Made by a program: the position numbers and the translations under genes. From NCBI RefSeq assembly GCF_004764705.1, contig NZ_SHLX01000002.1, positions 434,001 to 498,000 of the forward strand: a DNA stretch of 64,000 nucleotides. Direction: 5' to 3'. This DNA is from Paenibacillus cymbidii (GTDB taxonomy: Bacteria > Bacillota > Bacilli > Paenibacillales > NBRC-103111). The notes under the pieces were generated by a model. The model was not told the origin of the DNA, did no database searches, and saw only the letters and a list, made by a program, of their open reading frames with translations. Of the stretch, positions 45,750-54,441 are shown in pieces (position 1 is the first letter of the stretch; every line of letters begins with the position of its first letter).

Positions 45750-46320
45750 TCAACTTTCGCAGCTTAATTTCGGCAGATAAGCCTTGATGTAACTGGGCAA
45801 ACCGGCAATCCATTGTTGAAGTTGTGTTTGGATGAGTGTTGTGATTTTCTTGCTCGCTTTCTTAACCACATCTTCAAGAATTTCAATTAGCTGCTTCAGA
45901 GCAACCGCCCAATCCAATTGATTGACTTCATCGCAGAGCAGATGAAATAAGCCGCCGAGCGTACGGTTGTCGGTGCTTTGTCGATGCTGCCATGCCAGCA
46001 ATATGTAACGAGAGAAGACAATCGTCGTGTGACTGATTAGCAGATCGTAAGAACGACCCTGAAACTCCTTCTGCAGACGCAACAACGATTTGGCGCATTT
46101 AAAAAACACTTCGATGTCCCAGCGGATTCCGTAGATTCGGATGATCTCTTCTTCGGGCAGTGTGAGATCGGTGCATAGCATGGCGAGCCATTCTTTCTTG
46201 TTCGAGCGGTGGCGCACAAAGACGATAGTGACGGGTATCCCCGGAGACAGCTTCGTACGGATGGAGCGCAAAATCCCCTTGTTCCTTTCACTTGCTGCCG
46301 CATTTGCTTTCAGCTCCGAA
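45750..46320 (-). pseudogene. Truncated IS4-family transposase
   Basis: The C-terminal 175 or so residues of a DDE transposase: IVFVRHRSNKKEWLAML, then RIYGIRWDIEVFFK (the YREK-type region with the catalytic Glu), KEFQGRSYDLLISHT and a typical tail. The N-terminal half with the first two catalytic Asp residues is missing upstream of about 46320, and no terminal repeats were found, so it cannot move by itself. Confidence 0.8.
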
Positions 46321-46357
46321 TGCAGTTTTTATGTTAAAATAAATCATGGAGGATGCA

Positions 46358-46850
46358 ATGATGAATCGTAACGAAATCGAAGTTGTAATTGACGAACTGA
46401 CCCCGTGTTTGATTCATCGGGAATCCGGGGAAGAATATACGACAATCATCGAAACCTTGAAGAAATCCGACCTGAATCGATTGACAAAGGAGCAAGGTGG
46501 GGCAATTTCGATTGGAAAAAGGAATTCTCTTCACCCAATCGTCGCGTATACAGGCTGATGGTTGTAGGTTCCGATGGTATTCAGGGACTTATCAGCTTCG
46601 AGGTCGCACAAGGATATGTCGACGTTTTCTTGGTCGAAAGTGCTCCTTGGAATGTTGGGTCAGCTTCCCAAGTTTTCGTCGGGGTCGGTGCCCATTTATT
46701 TGCAATTGCTTGTATAGTCAGTTTTGATCTCGGATTTGAGGGAATAATCGCAAATTAGGCGCAGTTAGGATCGGCGGACATTTAATGACTATCGAGACCA
46801 GCGCGGCTAAAAAATTGGTTAACCGATACTTCAGAGAGGGTGAAGCCTAA
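46358..46850 (+). pseudogene. Frameshifted small gene (acetyltransferase-like, uncertain)
   Basis: ATG 46358 with GGAGG upstream opens MMNRNEIEVVIDELTPCL. At about 46497 one base is missing in GGTGGGGC; the frame then continues as WGNFDWKKEFSSPNRRVYRL ... SFEVAQGYVDVFLVESAP. A further break near 46757 removes an internal segment before RIGGHLMTIETSAAKKL. The end overlaps the start of a 56-residue frame (TAATG). Intact relatives are found in Paenibacillus-type genomes as small acetyltransferase-like proteins; I am not sure of the function. Confidence 0.6.
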
Positions 46851-47020
46851 TGACCAACGAAAAAGAAATGGTGGACGCATTTGAAAAATTGTCTGAAGCC
46901 GGCAATGGCGTTCTTGCAATCCCTCCACAAAACGAAGCAGAACGGAAAGAGCGCGATCGACTTATGCAGGAGTATTTACTCCAACGCAAATCGAAAGAGG
47001 TCGCTGCGCCGCGGGAATAG
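46850..47020 (+). CDS. Small charged protein, 56 residues, unknown function
   Basis: ATG 46850 overlaps the stop of the broken upstream gene. The product starts MTNEKEMVDAFEKLSEAGNG, is strongly charged (many E, K, R) and probably helical. The tight overlap indicates a two-gene unit, formally like toxin-antitoxin pairs, but there is no further evidence for that role. A hairpin terminator follows at 47209. Confidence 0.55.
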   Translation: MTNEKEMVDAFEKLSEAGNGVLAIPPQNEAERKERDRLMQEYLLQRKSKEVAAPRE

Positions 47021-47208
47021 TACCTTTTGTACCTCCTGGTCGGCGGAATCGCTTCGACTTATCTAGCAGGAGGTCCTTCAACGAGTGGTCCCATTCTTGC
47101 GTTCATGGGTAACGCGGGTTGCTCAAGGGTTTGAAGGCACGTTCGAGCAACTTGACAATTACCTGGCCAGTCAGTCAACGGTAAGCCGTATAAATAGGTG
47201 AAAACGAG

Positions 47209-47233
47209 GCCGCGGAGCCTGATATTCCGCGGC
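47209..47233 (+). terminator. Hairpin terminator
   Basis: GCCGCGGA/TCCGCGGC stem with TTATTTC following on the plus strand. It could end the two-gene unit above. On the minus strand it lies about 120 bp past the riboswitch-like sequence and is followed by CTCGTTTTC. Confidence 0.55.
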
Positions 47234-47349
47234 TTATTTCATTACCTCAGTCTATCAACGAGCGTGTAAAATCAATCTGGTTGCAAGAAAACGATCATTC
47301 ACAACGTGAGGGTGTGGTAAAGCTCGAGGAAGCCGTCGTACAAGAGCCT

Positions 47350-47455
47350 GAGCAGACGCTCGATTATGGCGGGAATGCCTCCCGGACTTGAACAGTGAGA
47401 AGACCCGTGGCTTTGCGTCACTGCCTTTCGACAGTTTTGCCGTTTTCCATATGTT
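47350..47455 (-). ncRNA. Candidate class I cyclic-di-GMP riboswitch (GEMM-I), orphan
   Basis: On the minus strand (plus coordinates 47401-47448): GGCAAA, then ACTGTC-GAAA-GGCAGT (stem with GAAA loop), then GACGCAAAGCC and GGGTC. This order and spacing is the hallmark of the GEMM-I 5' half, with GGC pairing to GCC. The second helix with its tetraloop receptor is less clear (CCGGGAGGCATTCCCG). Downstream on the minus strand there is only a hairpin and decayed DNA, no gene. The rest of 47020-47575 holds nothing else I recognise. Confidence 0.55.
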
Positions 47456-47574
47456 GTTGCCATTCAACAGAAATTCAAATCAAATTGTGAATGCTGGAAT
47501 AGCAGCCTTCTATTACTTTACTGTCTGATCTAGCGGAAGTCAGCTTCAAATCTAGCAAAAAAAGCCACCGTTGT

Positions 47575-49797
47575 TTACGCCTCTGCGCGTTCTACGATTT
47601 CTTTGTGCTCGCCTGGCCAGAAGGACCAGCGGCCAAGAATCATCGTTATCGCGGGTACAAGGAAGGGCCGGACGATAAAGGTATCAAGCAAAACGCCAAT
47701 AGCCGTTACAGTGCCGAATTGCACAAGCACCTGAATCGGCAGTGTGGCTAGTACCGCAAAGGTGCCCGCAAGGATAAGACCTGCCGATGTAATGACGGAT
47801 CCGGTCTCCCCGACACCATCGCGAATCGCTTGCTTGAGTGGCATCGTTCTGCGCTTCTGCCAAATACTCGAAATCATGAATATATTATAATCCTCTCCAA
47901 GTGCGACAATAAAGACGAACGCGTATAGCGGTATTGCCCCCTGTATGGCATCGGCTCCAAACCCGTAATGCAAAACAAGCCATCCCAGACCGAGTGCTGA
48001 AAAATAGGACAAAATAACGGTCAGTACCAAGTATAGCATCGCGACAATTGAGCGCAAGTAGAGCAGCAGCAACAGCGCGATCATACCGATGACAATGGGA
48101 ATGATGACCCGCGTGTCGCGATCGCCGGTAACCTTCGTATCATATTGTTCTGCTGTTTGCCCGCCAACCCAGATCCTTGTCCCGGGATTGTCAACGCCTG
48201 CCATGCTTAGCGAACGTTCCGCCGCGGCACGTAATTCAGGCACGCGCTTCATCGCGTCGATGGAATACGGATTCAAGTTCAGCGTGACTTCATAGGCAAG
48301 AATGTCAGCATTGACGCGGCCTATTTTCGGTTCTGCAACAGCAGTTACGTATGGCAACAGCTTCACATCTTCCGCAAGCGAAGTCGGTTTGCCCTGCGTA
48401 TCTACGATCAATTGAACCGGCGCAAGCTCTCCCTCGGAAAACTGTTCGCCGATCAGCCGAAACCCTTCGCGGGATGCCATATCCTTCGGAAATGAGGACA
48501 AGATGTCGTACGTATACCGAATCTGACTTGTAAACGCTGCAAGAGTGCCAAGAAGGATCATACTGACGATGATGATCAGTATCGGGCGCTTTACGACAAA
48601 GTTGCCGATTCGGTAGCGCGGTGCTGACACTCGCCTTCCCGATATGATCGGTTTGCCTTTGCGTTTCATCCATTCTTCCTGTTCTTCATCCGTCCTGGGA
48701 ATAAAGGGCCAAAAGGAGGCGCGGCCGATGATCGCAAGCAGGGCCGGCACTAGCGTTAAGCTGGCGAGCACCATAACCAGAATCGCGATGCTGAATGGAG
48801 CGGCAAATCGGTGGAACGCTCCGTATTCGGCTGTGAGCAGAGCAAGCATGGAAAGGACAACGGTAAGACCGCTCATGGCGATGGCGCCCGCCGCGCCTGA
48901 AAATGCGCTGCGAAGCGCGCGAATCTTGCCGCCTTCCGTTTTCAGCAAATGCCGAAACCGGGCAATCAGGAACAAACAGTAATCGGTTCCCGCCCCGAAT
49001 AGCAGCACGGTCATAATGGAAATGCCCTGCGAATCCACTTTGATCCATCCTGTGTGTGCCAACCAGCCCAGCAGCGGCCCGATGACACTATAGGCAAAAC
49101 CAACCCCGACAAGCGGAATCAAAGCCAGGATCGGCGACCTGTAAATGCATAGCAGCAGTAAAAGTACGAGCAGTACCGTGGCAAGCAGCAGCGTAACATC
49201 CGCGTTCTGGAATAATCCGGTCGCGTCGATCTGAATGCCGACCGGCCCGGTCATGCGCGCACTCAGTTCTTCCGCTCGACCCATAGGCACAGCAAACGGA
49301 TCGGCGCCAAACAACTCCCTCACCTCTTTTTTTAACTGCTCCGTGCCTGTTTTTAATTGTTCCGTATCGGCGTTTTTATCAAAAAAGACAGGCGTCACGA
49401 GCGTGCTTCCATCTTTGGACAGTTGGCTTTTCAAGCCAGCCAATGGCATTTGATGCAAGGGGGGGATATTAGTTTGGTGGAGTACGGGCGTTTTCGTGAG
49501 CCTGTAAGAAAGTTCCTGCACGCGCGACAGATCGTTGTCAAGAAGACCCCCGCTACGGTGCCAAACAAGGAGGGCGGGAACATCTCCCCCTGCGGGAAAT
49601 TCACGGTTTGCTATGGCTTCCGCAACGACAGACGGCTTGCTGTCCGCCAGGTTGGGTGCGTTATTTGTTTCCTCATTGTTTACTGACGGTAGCAGCACAT
49701 TCATCAGTGCAGCGGTCGTTAACCAGACTAATAACGTAGCCCACCGACTCCATTTGCCTGTAAACCATCGTGAAATCGTTAGCATGTTTTCCGTCAT
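47575..49797 (-). CDS. MMPL-family RND transporter, last gene of carotenoid operon
   Basis: About 740 residues from ATG 49797 (AAGGAGG upstream). Two MMPL halves, each with a membrane helix, an extracytoplasmic porter loop and a five- to six-helix bundle. Conserved SIMTVLLFGAGTDYCLFLIAR and FIVALGEDYNIFMIS hold the proton-relay Asp pairs. In frame order it follows crtQ by 20 bp with no terminator, so it is co-transcribed with the pigment genes. Family members export lipids and glycolipids; by context this one may move the glycosylated, acylated carotenoid or its precursor to the outer membrane face. That role is inference. Confidence 0.9.
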   Translation of the reverse strand: MTENMLTISRWFTGKWSRWATLLVWLTTAALMNVLLPSVNNEETNNAPNLADSKPSVVAEAIANREFPAGGDVPALLVWHRSGGLLDNDLSRVQELSYRLTKTPVLHQTNIPPLHQMPLAGLKSQLSKDGSTLVTPVFFDKNADTEQLKTGTEQLKKEVRELFGADPFAVPMGRAEELSARMTGPVGIQIDATGLFQNADVTLLLATVLLVLLLLLCIYRSPILALIPLVGVGFAYSVIGPLLGWLAHTGWIKVDSQGISIMTVLLFGAGTDYCLFLIARFRHLLKTEGGKIRALRSAFSGAAGAIAMSGLTVVLSMLALLTAEYGAFHRFAAPFSIAILVMVLASLTLVPALLAIIGRASFWPFIPRTDEEQEEWMKRKGKPIISGRRVSAPRYRIGNFVVKRPILIIIVSMILLGTLAAFTSQIRYTYDILSSFPKDMASREGFRLIGEQFSEGELAPVQLIVDTQGKPTSLAEDVKLLPYVTAVAEPKIGRVNADILAYEVTLNLNPYSIDAMKRVPELRAAAERSLSMAGVDNPGTRIWVGGQTAEQYDTKVTGDRDTRVIIPIVIGMIALLLLLYLRSIVAMLYLVLTVILSYFSALGLGWLVLHYGFGADAIQGAIPLYAFVFIVALGEDYNIFMISSIWQKRRTMPLKQAIRDGVGETGSVITSAGLILAGTFAVLATLPIQVLVQFGTVTAIGVLLDTFIVRPFLVPAITMILGRWSFWPGEHKEIVERAEA

Positions 49798-49817
49798 TCT
49801 TCTATTATCCTCCTTCA

Positions 49818-50933
49818 TTACACGTCTATTTTACGGCCCTTCCATTTTACAGAACGCAGGATGTACGTTCGGAATAAAGAATAAGCGTATATGGCTGTGA
49901 AAAATAAAAACAAAATCGGATGCAGCAAAAAGATACCCCAACTGAAATTGCCGCATCTGCGGGCAAATAGCAGAGTTTGCACGGCATATGCCATATACAA
50001 TATACCGCTGAATATGATGGCTGCAGGAGGATTTGCCGTCATGGAAGATAGGAGTGCCCCGGTACTGATAAAACTTCCGGAAATCCAAATGATGGTCATC
50101 ATCATCACGATCGGATGAGTTGATTTTGATCCGACAGCAAAGCTTTTGCACCAACCTTCTACAAGACTTTTCATTCCTTCCGGGTACATGCGAAAAGTGA
50201 TTACCCCTTTCCCCCCCATACAATGAACAGGAAGGTTTTTATCAAGGAAGGCCTGTCCGAGTGCCAGGTCATCCATTACGGCACCTAGAATTTTTTGATT
50301 CCCCCCTGTCAAAAAATAATCGTCTTTATCGGATAATAGGCACGGACCAAAAGAGCCTGCGGTTTTGAACCTGGGCCCCCAGAAAGTAAATACATTCATT
50401 CCAACAATGACAATAATGTTAAAAATCGCCGATAGATTTTCATATAATCGACGCATTGTATGATAGGGCTGCAAAGATAAAATCCCTTTAGCACCTTTTT
50501 GTTGATAGAAATTGAGTAAATTAAATAGGCTGTGCGTACTTGTGAAAGATGTATCTGCATCTAAAAACAAGAGCCATTTTCCTTTAGCGTGCTGCGCTCC
50601 GTGCCAACAAGCCATAGATTTCCCTGACCCTGAGTCTACTGCTCTGTTCTGTAGAACCTTTGCACCGAAGCTTTCTGCAACAGTTGCAGTATGATCGGTA
50701 GAATGATCGTCAACAACCAGAACCTCAAATGACCGGAAGGTTTGCTCTTGCAAGGATTGCAGCAGAGGAGAAATCCGGCCTGATTCGTTTCTGGCAGGTA
50801 TAATGATGGATACATACGGTAAACGATTATTTTTATCCGTGGCTTGAAGAAGCGGCAAAGACCGGAACATCATGAATCCGACCAGAACAGCCAGAAAACC
50901 GATCATGAGATTGATTCCTTCTGAGCCTGGCAT
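49818..50933 (-). CDS. crtQ: Carotenoid acid glycosyltransferase (CrtQ-like)
   Basis: 371 residues, ATG 50933 with AGGAGG seven bases upstream. Family 2 glycosyltransferase with VSIIIPARNES, VVDDHSTDHT and FLDADT (DxD), plus an N-terminal membrane anchor and C-terminal membrane helices (YMAYAVQTLLFAR, FLFFTAIYAYSLF). In the staphyloxanthin pathway CrtQ attaches glucose to 4,4'-diaponeurosporenoate at the membrane. All other pathway genes are beside it in the same operon. Confidence 0.9.
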   Translation of the reverse strand: MPGSEGINLMIGFLAVLVGFMMFRSLPLLQATDKNNRLPYVSIIIPARNESGRISPLLQSLQEQTFRSFEVLVVDDHSTDHTATVAESFGAKVLQNRAVDSGSGKSMACWHGAQHAKGKWLLFLDADTSFTSTHSLFNLLNFYQQKGAKGILSLQPYHTMRRLYENLSAIFNIIVIVGMNVFTFWGPRFKTAGSFGPCLLSDKDDYFLTGGNQKILGAVMDDLALGQAFLDKNLPVHCMGGKGVITFRMYPEGMKSLVEGWCKSFAVGSKSTHPIVMMMTIIWISGSFISTGALLSSMTANPPAAIIFSGILYMAYAVQTLLFARRCGNFSWGIFLLHPILFLFFTAIYAYSLFRTYILRSVKWKGRKIDV

Positions 50934-50979
50934 AGAATTTCCTCCTCCATGTTAGAACATGATTCTACTCGTCCATTCT

Positions 50980-52506
50980 TCACTTCCCGGAATAGTCGTA
51001 TACAATCCCCTGGTCGTCATGAATCAGTTCCTGTGCGGTAATTCTGGCTGACAACAGCACAATCGGAACTCCTGCGCCCGGATGTGTGCTGCTTCCGGTA
51101 AAGTACAGCTGCTCACAATCTTTGGCTTTGCTTTGCGGGCGCATATGGTTGCTTTGAGCCAAGACTGGCATCAGACCGAAAGTGGCGCCATTATAAGCAT
51201 TGAACTTCGACTCGAAGTCGAGCGGTGTAATGCAAGTTTCCGTGACAATCTCTTGGTCGATATGTTCAAACCCGCGTATTTTTTTTAACGTATTTAAAAT
51301 ATAGGATCGGTACTCACGAATCGTTTCCTCATTCCAGGGATACTTAGCCGTGGCTAGATTGGAAACCGGCATCAATATGTATAATCCATCTTTTCCATCG
51401 GGAGTAAGCGAAGCATCCATCTTCGATGCGATATATACATAAAACGAAGCATTCGTCAGTTTATTCCCGGCAAAAATATCATGCAGATTTTTTCTAAGAT
51501 CTTCATTAAAAATAAAATGATGAACGTGCTCTATTTCCTCATATTTTCTGTTCATGCCCAGATACAAAAGAAAACAAGAGCAGGAGTATTTCATTTTATC
51601 GATCTTTTTGTCCGTGTACTTACCTTTAGCTGTATGGTCTTTCACCAGGTTTTTCATGGCATAGGGGAAGTCCGCGTTGCATACCACAAAATCCGCAGAG
51701 ACATTCTGCCCGTCTACGATAATGCCAGTCGCTTTTCGGTTCTGAATACATATTTCCTGCACGCTTTTGTTGTAGAGAATGGTACCGCCCAGTTCTTTGA
51801 AAAGCTTCTCCATAGACTGAGCCATCGTATACATACCGCCTTTAATAAACCATACGCCATATAAAAATTGTAACATGGGAATCATGGTGTAAAACGAAGG
51901 ACTTTTAAAAGGTGAAATGCCAATGTACAAGGTCTGGAAGCTGATCATCTGCTTTAGCCGTTCATTTTTTATATATTTGCTCATAAAATGATCTGCAGTG
52001 TCCAACGTCTTCAGTTTTAGAGCTTTCTTTAACATGGCCACGTTATAGAAATCGCGAGATTTACGAAAGGGTCTTTGAATAATGCTGTTCTTGGCAACCA
52101 TAAAGCGTTTATAAATTTCGTTCAGATAGAGAAAGAACCCCTCCATGTCCTCTTCGCTAATTCTTTCAATCGTCTTTGCCAATTCCACAAGATCGGAGGA
52201 AATATCAAAAGGTTCTTCGGGAATATCACTGTAGTAAACCCGATACATCGGGTCCAATCTCTCCATGGGAATATAATCGTCCGGATTGCGGCCGCAAAGC
52301 TCAAAAATCTCCCTGTACAATTCCGGCATCATGACGATCGTTGGCCCTAAATCAAATTTGTAGCCACCCGTTTCAATTCGATTCATTTTCCCTCCTGGCA
52401 AGGATTCTTTCTCATAGATTTCGACCTGATATCCGTCATGCTGTAATCTTATTGCAGCAGCAAGTCCGGCGACACCTGCACCGATAACAATGACTTTTTT
52501 GCCCAT
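50980..52506 (-). CDS. crtN: Dehydrosqualene desaturase (CrtN)
   Basis: 508 residues, ATG 52506 with GGAGGGG upstream. FAD-binding IGAGVAGLAAA at the start, YEKESLPGGKMN, and FQTLYIGISPFKSPS. The C-terminus has FGLMPVLAQSNHMRPQ and FTGSSTHPGAGVPIVL, which fit CrtN rather than CrtP. It should turn 4,4'-diapophytoene into 4,4'-diaponeurosporene by stepwise desaturation. It lies between crtO and crtQ, a different order from Staphylococcus aureus (crtOPQMN). Confidence 0.92.
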   Translation of the reverse strand: MGKKVIVIGAGVAGLAAAIRLQHDGYQVEIYEKESLPGGKMNRIETGGYKFDLGPTIVMMPELYREIFELCGRNPDDYIPMERLDPMYRVYYSDIPEEPFDISSDLVELAKTIERISEEDMEGFFLYLNEIYKRFMVAKNSIIQRPFRKSRDFYNVAMLKKALKLKTLDTADHFMSKYIKNERLKQMISFQTLYIGISPFKSPSFYTMIPMLQFLYGVWFIKGGMYTMAQSMEKLFKELGGTILYNKSVQEICIQNRKATGIIVDGQNVSADFVVCNADFPYAMKNLVKDHTAKGKYTDKKIDKMKYSCSCFLLYLGMNRKYEEIEHVHHFIFNEDLRKNLHDIFAGNKLTNASFYVYIASKMDASLTPDGKDGLYILMPVSNLATAKYPWNEETIREYRSYILNTLKKIRGFEHIDQEIVTETCITPLDFESKFNAYNGATFGLMPVLAQSNHMRPQSKAKDCEQLYFTGSSTHPGAGVPIVLLSARITAQELIHDDQGIVYDYSGK

Positions 52507-52523
52507 CTGAAATGTTCCCCTCC

Positions 52524-53009
52524 CTATCTATTAGTCGATAATGTAATCGCATCAATGCGTCCGCGGTTGTACCGCTGTACAATGATGAATGGCAAGTTGA
52601 ACATCACTGCGTAGAGGATCATGACCCAACCTGCCCATACGGGGTTCCATATGAAAAACAAGGGAGCGGGCACGATAGAAAGCCAGTGAGTCAGCTCCGC
52701 CCGTTTGGTTTCCGCAGCGAACACTTTCAAGTCACTTATGCCGGTGCCGTGCAATTTCTTTTTACCGTATCCTTTTTTCAATATCACAGTCCCGTCGATG
52801 AGACGTCCTTTCCATCTTTTAACGCGAAATAACCGTTGCCATAACTTCCCGGATTTTTCCCAGACGAACAGTCTAAACCAGATCCTATCCTTTAAAAAGA
52901 ACGCCAGAGGCAGTTTCAAGCACAAAACAGCCACGACTACATGAAAAAAAGCCCAGGCGAAGATGTCAATGCATACCGTCCATATGACCGGTAACGATAT
53001 AGGCGGCAC
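52524..53009 (-). CDS. crtO: Glycosyl-diaponeurosporenoate acyltransferase (CrtO)
   Basis: 161 residues, start GTG 53009 with AGGAGG six bases upstream. Membrane helices at both ends and the conserved core RVKRWKGRLIDG, then ETKRAELTHWLS and IIVQRYNRGR, which match S. aureus CrtO (about 165 residues). It should esterify the sugar of the glycosylated carotenoid with a fatty acid, the last step to a staphyloxanthin-like pigment. Seventeen bases separate it from crtN. Confidence 0.9.
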   Translation of the reverse strand: MPPISLPVIWTVCIDIFAWAFFHVVVAVLCLKLPLAFFLKDRIWFRLFVWEKSGKLWQRLFRVKRWKGRLIDGTVILKKGYGKKKLHGTGISDLKVFAAETKRAELTHWLSIVPAPLFFIWNPVWAGWVMILYAVMFNLPFIIVQRYNRGRIDAITLSTNR

Positions 53010-53043
53010 GGCAATCCTCCTGTAATCATTCGATATTCTTTTC

Positions 53044-54441
53044 TTATAAAAGCCATTTTCTAAACTTCTTCACAATTTGCAGGTTCCGATCGGAATAAGG
53101 CGGAAATTTGCCGGGTACATGCAAGTAGCGATACACTTTGTACGCTGTCTTTTCGTAGCTGAAAGCTTGAAAACCCGCCTTGCCGTGATAACTGCCATGT
53201 CCGCTACGCCCAACGCCGCCAAAAGCAACATGAGGATTAGCACCATGCTGGATGACTTGATTGACGCTGATGGTTGTCGATCGCATATGTTTTTCGACTA
53301 GCCGGATGTGTTGCTTGTTCTTGCTAAAGATATATGCAACCAATGCATCACGCTGAATCGCCTGTTGATTTAATAAAGATTCCAGGCTGGCATAGGAAAT
53401 GACAGGGAGTATGGGACCGAAAATTTCATCAAGCAAAATGGAGCTCCCGGAAGGTATATCTGTTAATACTGTAGGGGCAATGAATAAATTTTCCGCATCG
53501 CATTCGCCCCCAAACCTGATTTTTCCCTGTGTGATGACATGAAGCAGTTTTTGAAAGTGTCCTGGATTGCAAATCCTGCCATAGTCTTTACTTTCCTTAG
53601 CATGCTCCCCGTAAAACGACAAAAGGGCTGCTGAAATTTCCGAAAGTGTTTTTTCGTATATCGATTCGTGTACAAATAGCGTATCGGGTGCAATGCAGGT
53701 TTGTCCTGCGTTGAGAAATTTACCCCAGACGATTTCTCGAATGGCCCCAGGCGAGTACCCAGTTTCATCCAATATACAGAGATTTTTTCCGCCTAGCTCT
53801 GCTATTACAGGGGTAAGCCGTTTGGCAGCCTGCTCGGATACTGCCTTTCCAGTCTCTTGACTCCCTGTAAAAAAAATCAGATCAAATGGCAGTGAAGTTA
53901 ATTGTTTTGCAGTATGGATATCTCCGGTAACAACGGTAAGTACTTCAGGTGCAAAGGTTTGACTGATCACCTTTTTTAGCAGCTCGCTTGTTGCCGGTGC
54001 GTACTCCGACGGTTTGATCACGCAACGGTTTCCGGCTGCGATCGCGCTGATGGCTGGCATTAATGCGAGCTGGAGCGGATAATTCCATGGACTGATGATG
54101 AGTACACTTCCGTAAGGGCTCCGCTTTTTGCGAATAGCTTCGATGTACCCGAATTTGATATGACCGGAACGCTCTGACCGCATCCAACCTTTCAAAGACC
54201 GAGATACATAATCAATCTCATTCAACAGGAGTGCTATTTCGAATGAGAAGGCTTCAAATGCTGGCCTTCGCATATCAGAGACTAGCGCTTTGATCCATGC
54301 AGCTTCATGGTCTACAAGCATCCGTTTCAACTGCAGAAGCGTTTTCTTTCTCTCTCTCACTGTAGGGACGGCGTTTTGGAGAATATCTTCTTGCTGCTTT
54401 TCCAATAATGCCTGCAGCACAGTACTACCCTGTTCAGCCAT
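53044..54441 (-). CDS. aldH: Carotenoid aldehyde dehydrogenase (AldH-type)
   Basis: About 465 residues from ATG 54441 (GAAGGG nine bases upstream). ALDH fold with ISPWNYPLQL (nucleotide site), catalytic Glu215 in AELGGKN and Cys249 in NAGQTCIAPD. It overlaps the end of crtP by 8 bp. In the staphyloxanthin route an aldehyde dehydrogenase oxidises 4,4'-diaponeurosporenal to the acid; in S. aureus this gene lies elsewhere in the chromosome, here it is inside the operon. Confidence 0.88.
   Translation of the reverse strand: MAEQGSTVLQALLEKQQEDILQNAVPTVRERKKTLLQLKRMLVDHEAAWIKALVSDMRRPAFEAFSFEIALLLNEIDYVSRSLKGWMRSERSGHIKFGYIEAIRKKRSPYGSVLIISPWNYPLQLALMPAISAIAAGNRCVIKPSEYAPATSELLKKVISQTFAPEVLTVVTGDIHTAKQLTSLPFDLIFFTGSQETGKAVSEQAAKRLTPVIAELGGKNLCILDETGYSPGAIREIVWGKFLNAGQTCIAPDTLFVHESIYEKTLSEISAALLSFYGEHAKESKDYGRICNPGHFQKLLHVITQGKIRFGGECDAENLFIAPTVLTDIPSGSSILLDEIFGPILPVISYASLESLLNQQAIQRDALVAYIFSKNKQHIRLVEKHMRSTTISVNQVIQHGANPHVAFGGVGRSGHGSYHGKAGFQAFSYEKTAYKVYRYLHVPGKFPPYSDRNLQIVKKFRKWLL

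Noticed and set aside
47255..47467. 70-codon minus-strand frame
   Set aside because: It lies across the riboswitch-like sequence; the conserved RNA motifs explain the sequence better than the Arg-rich product.
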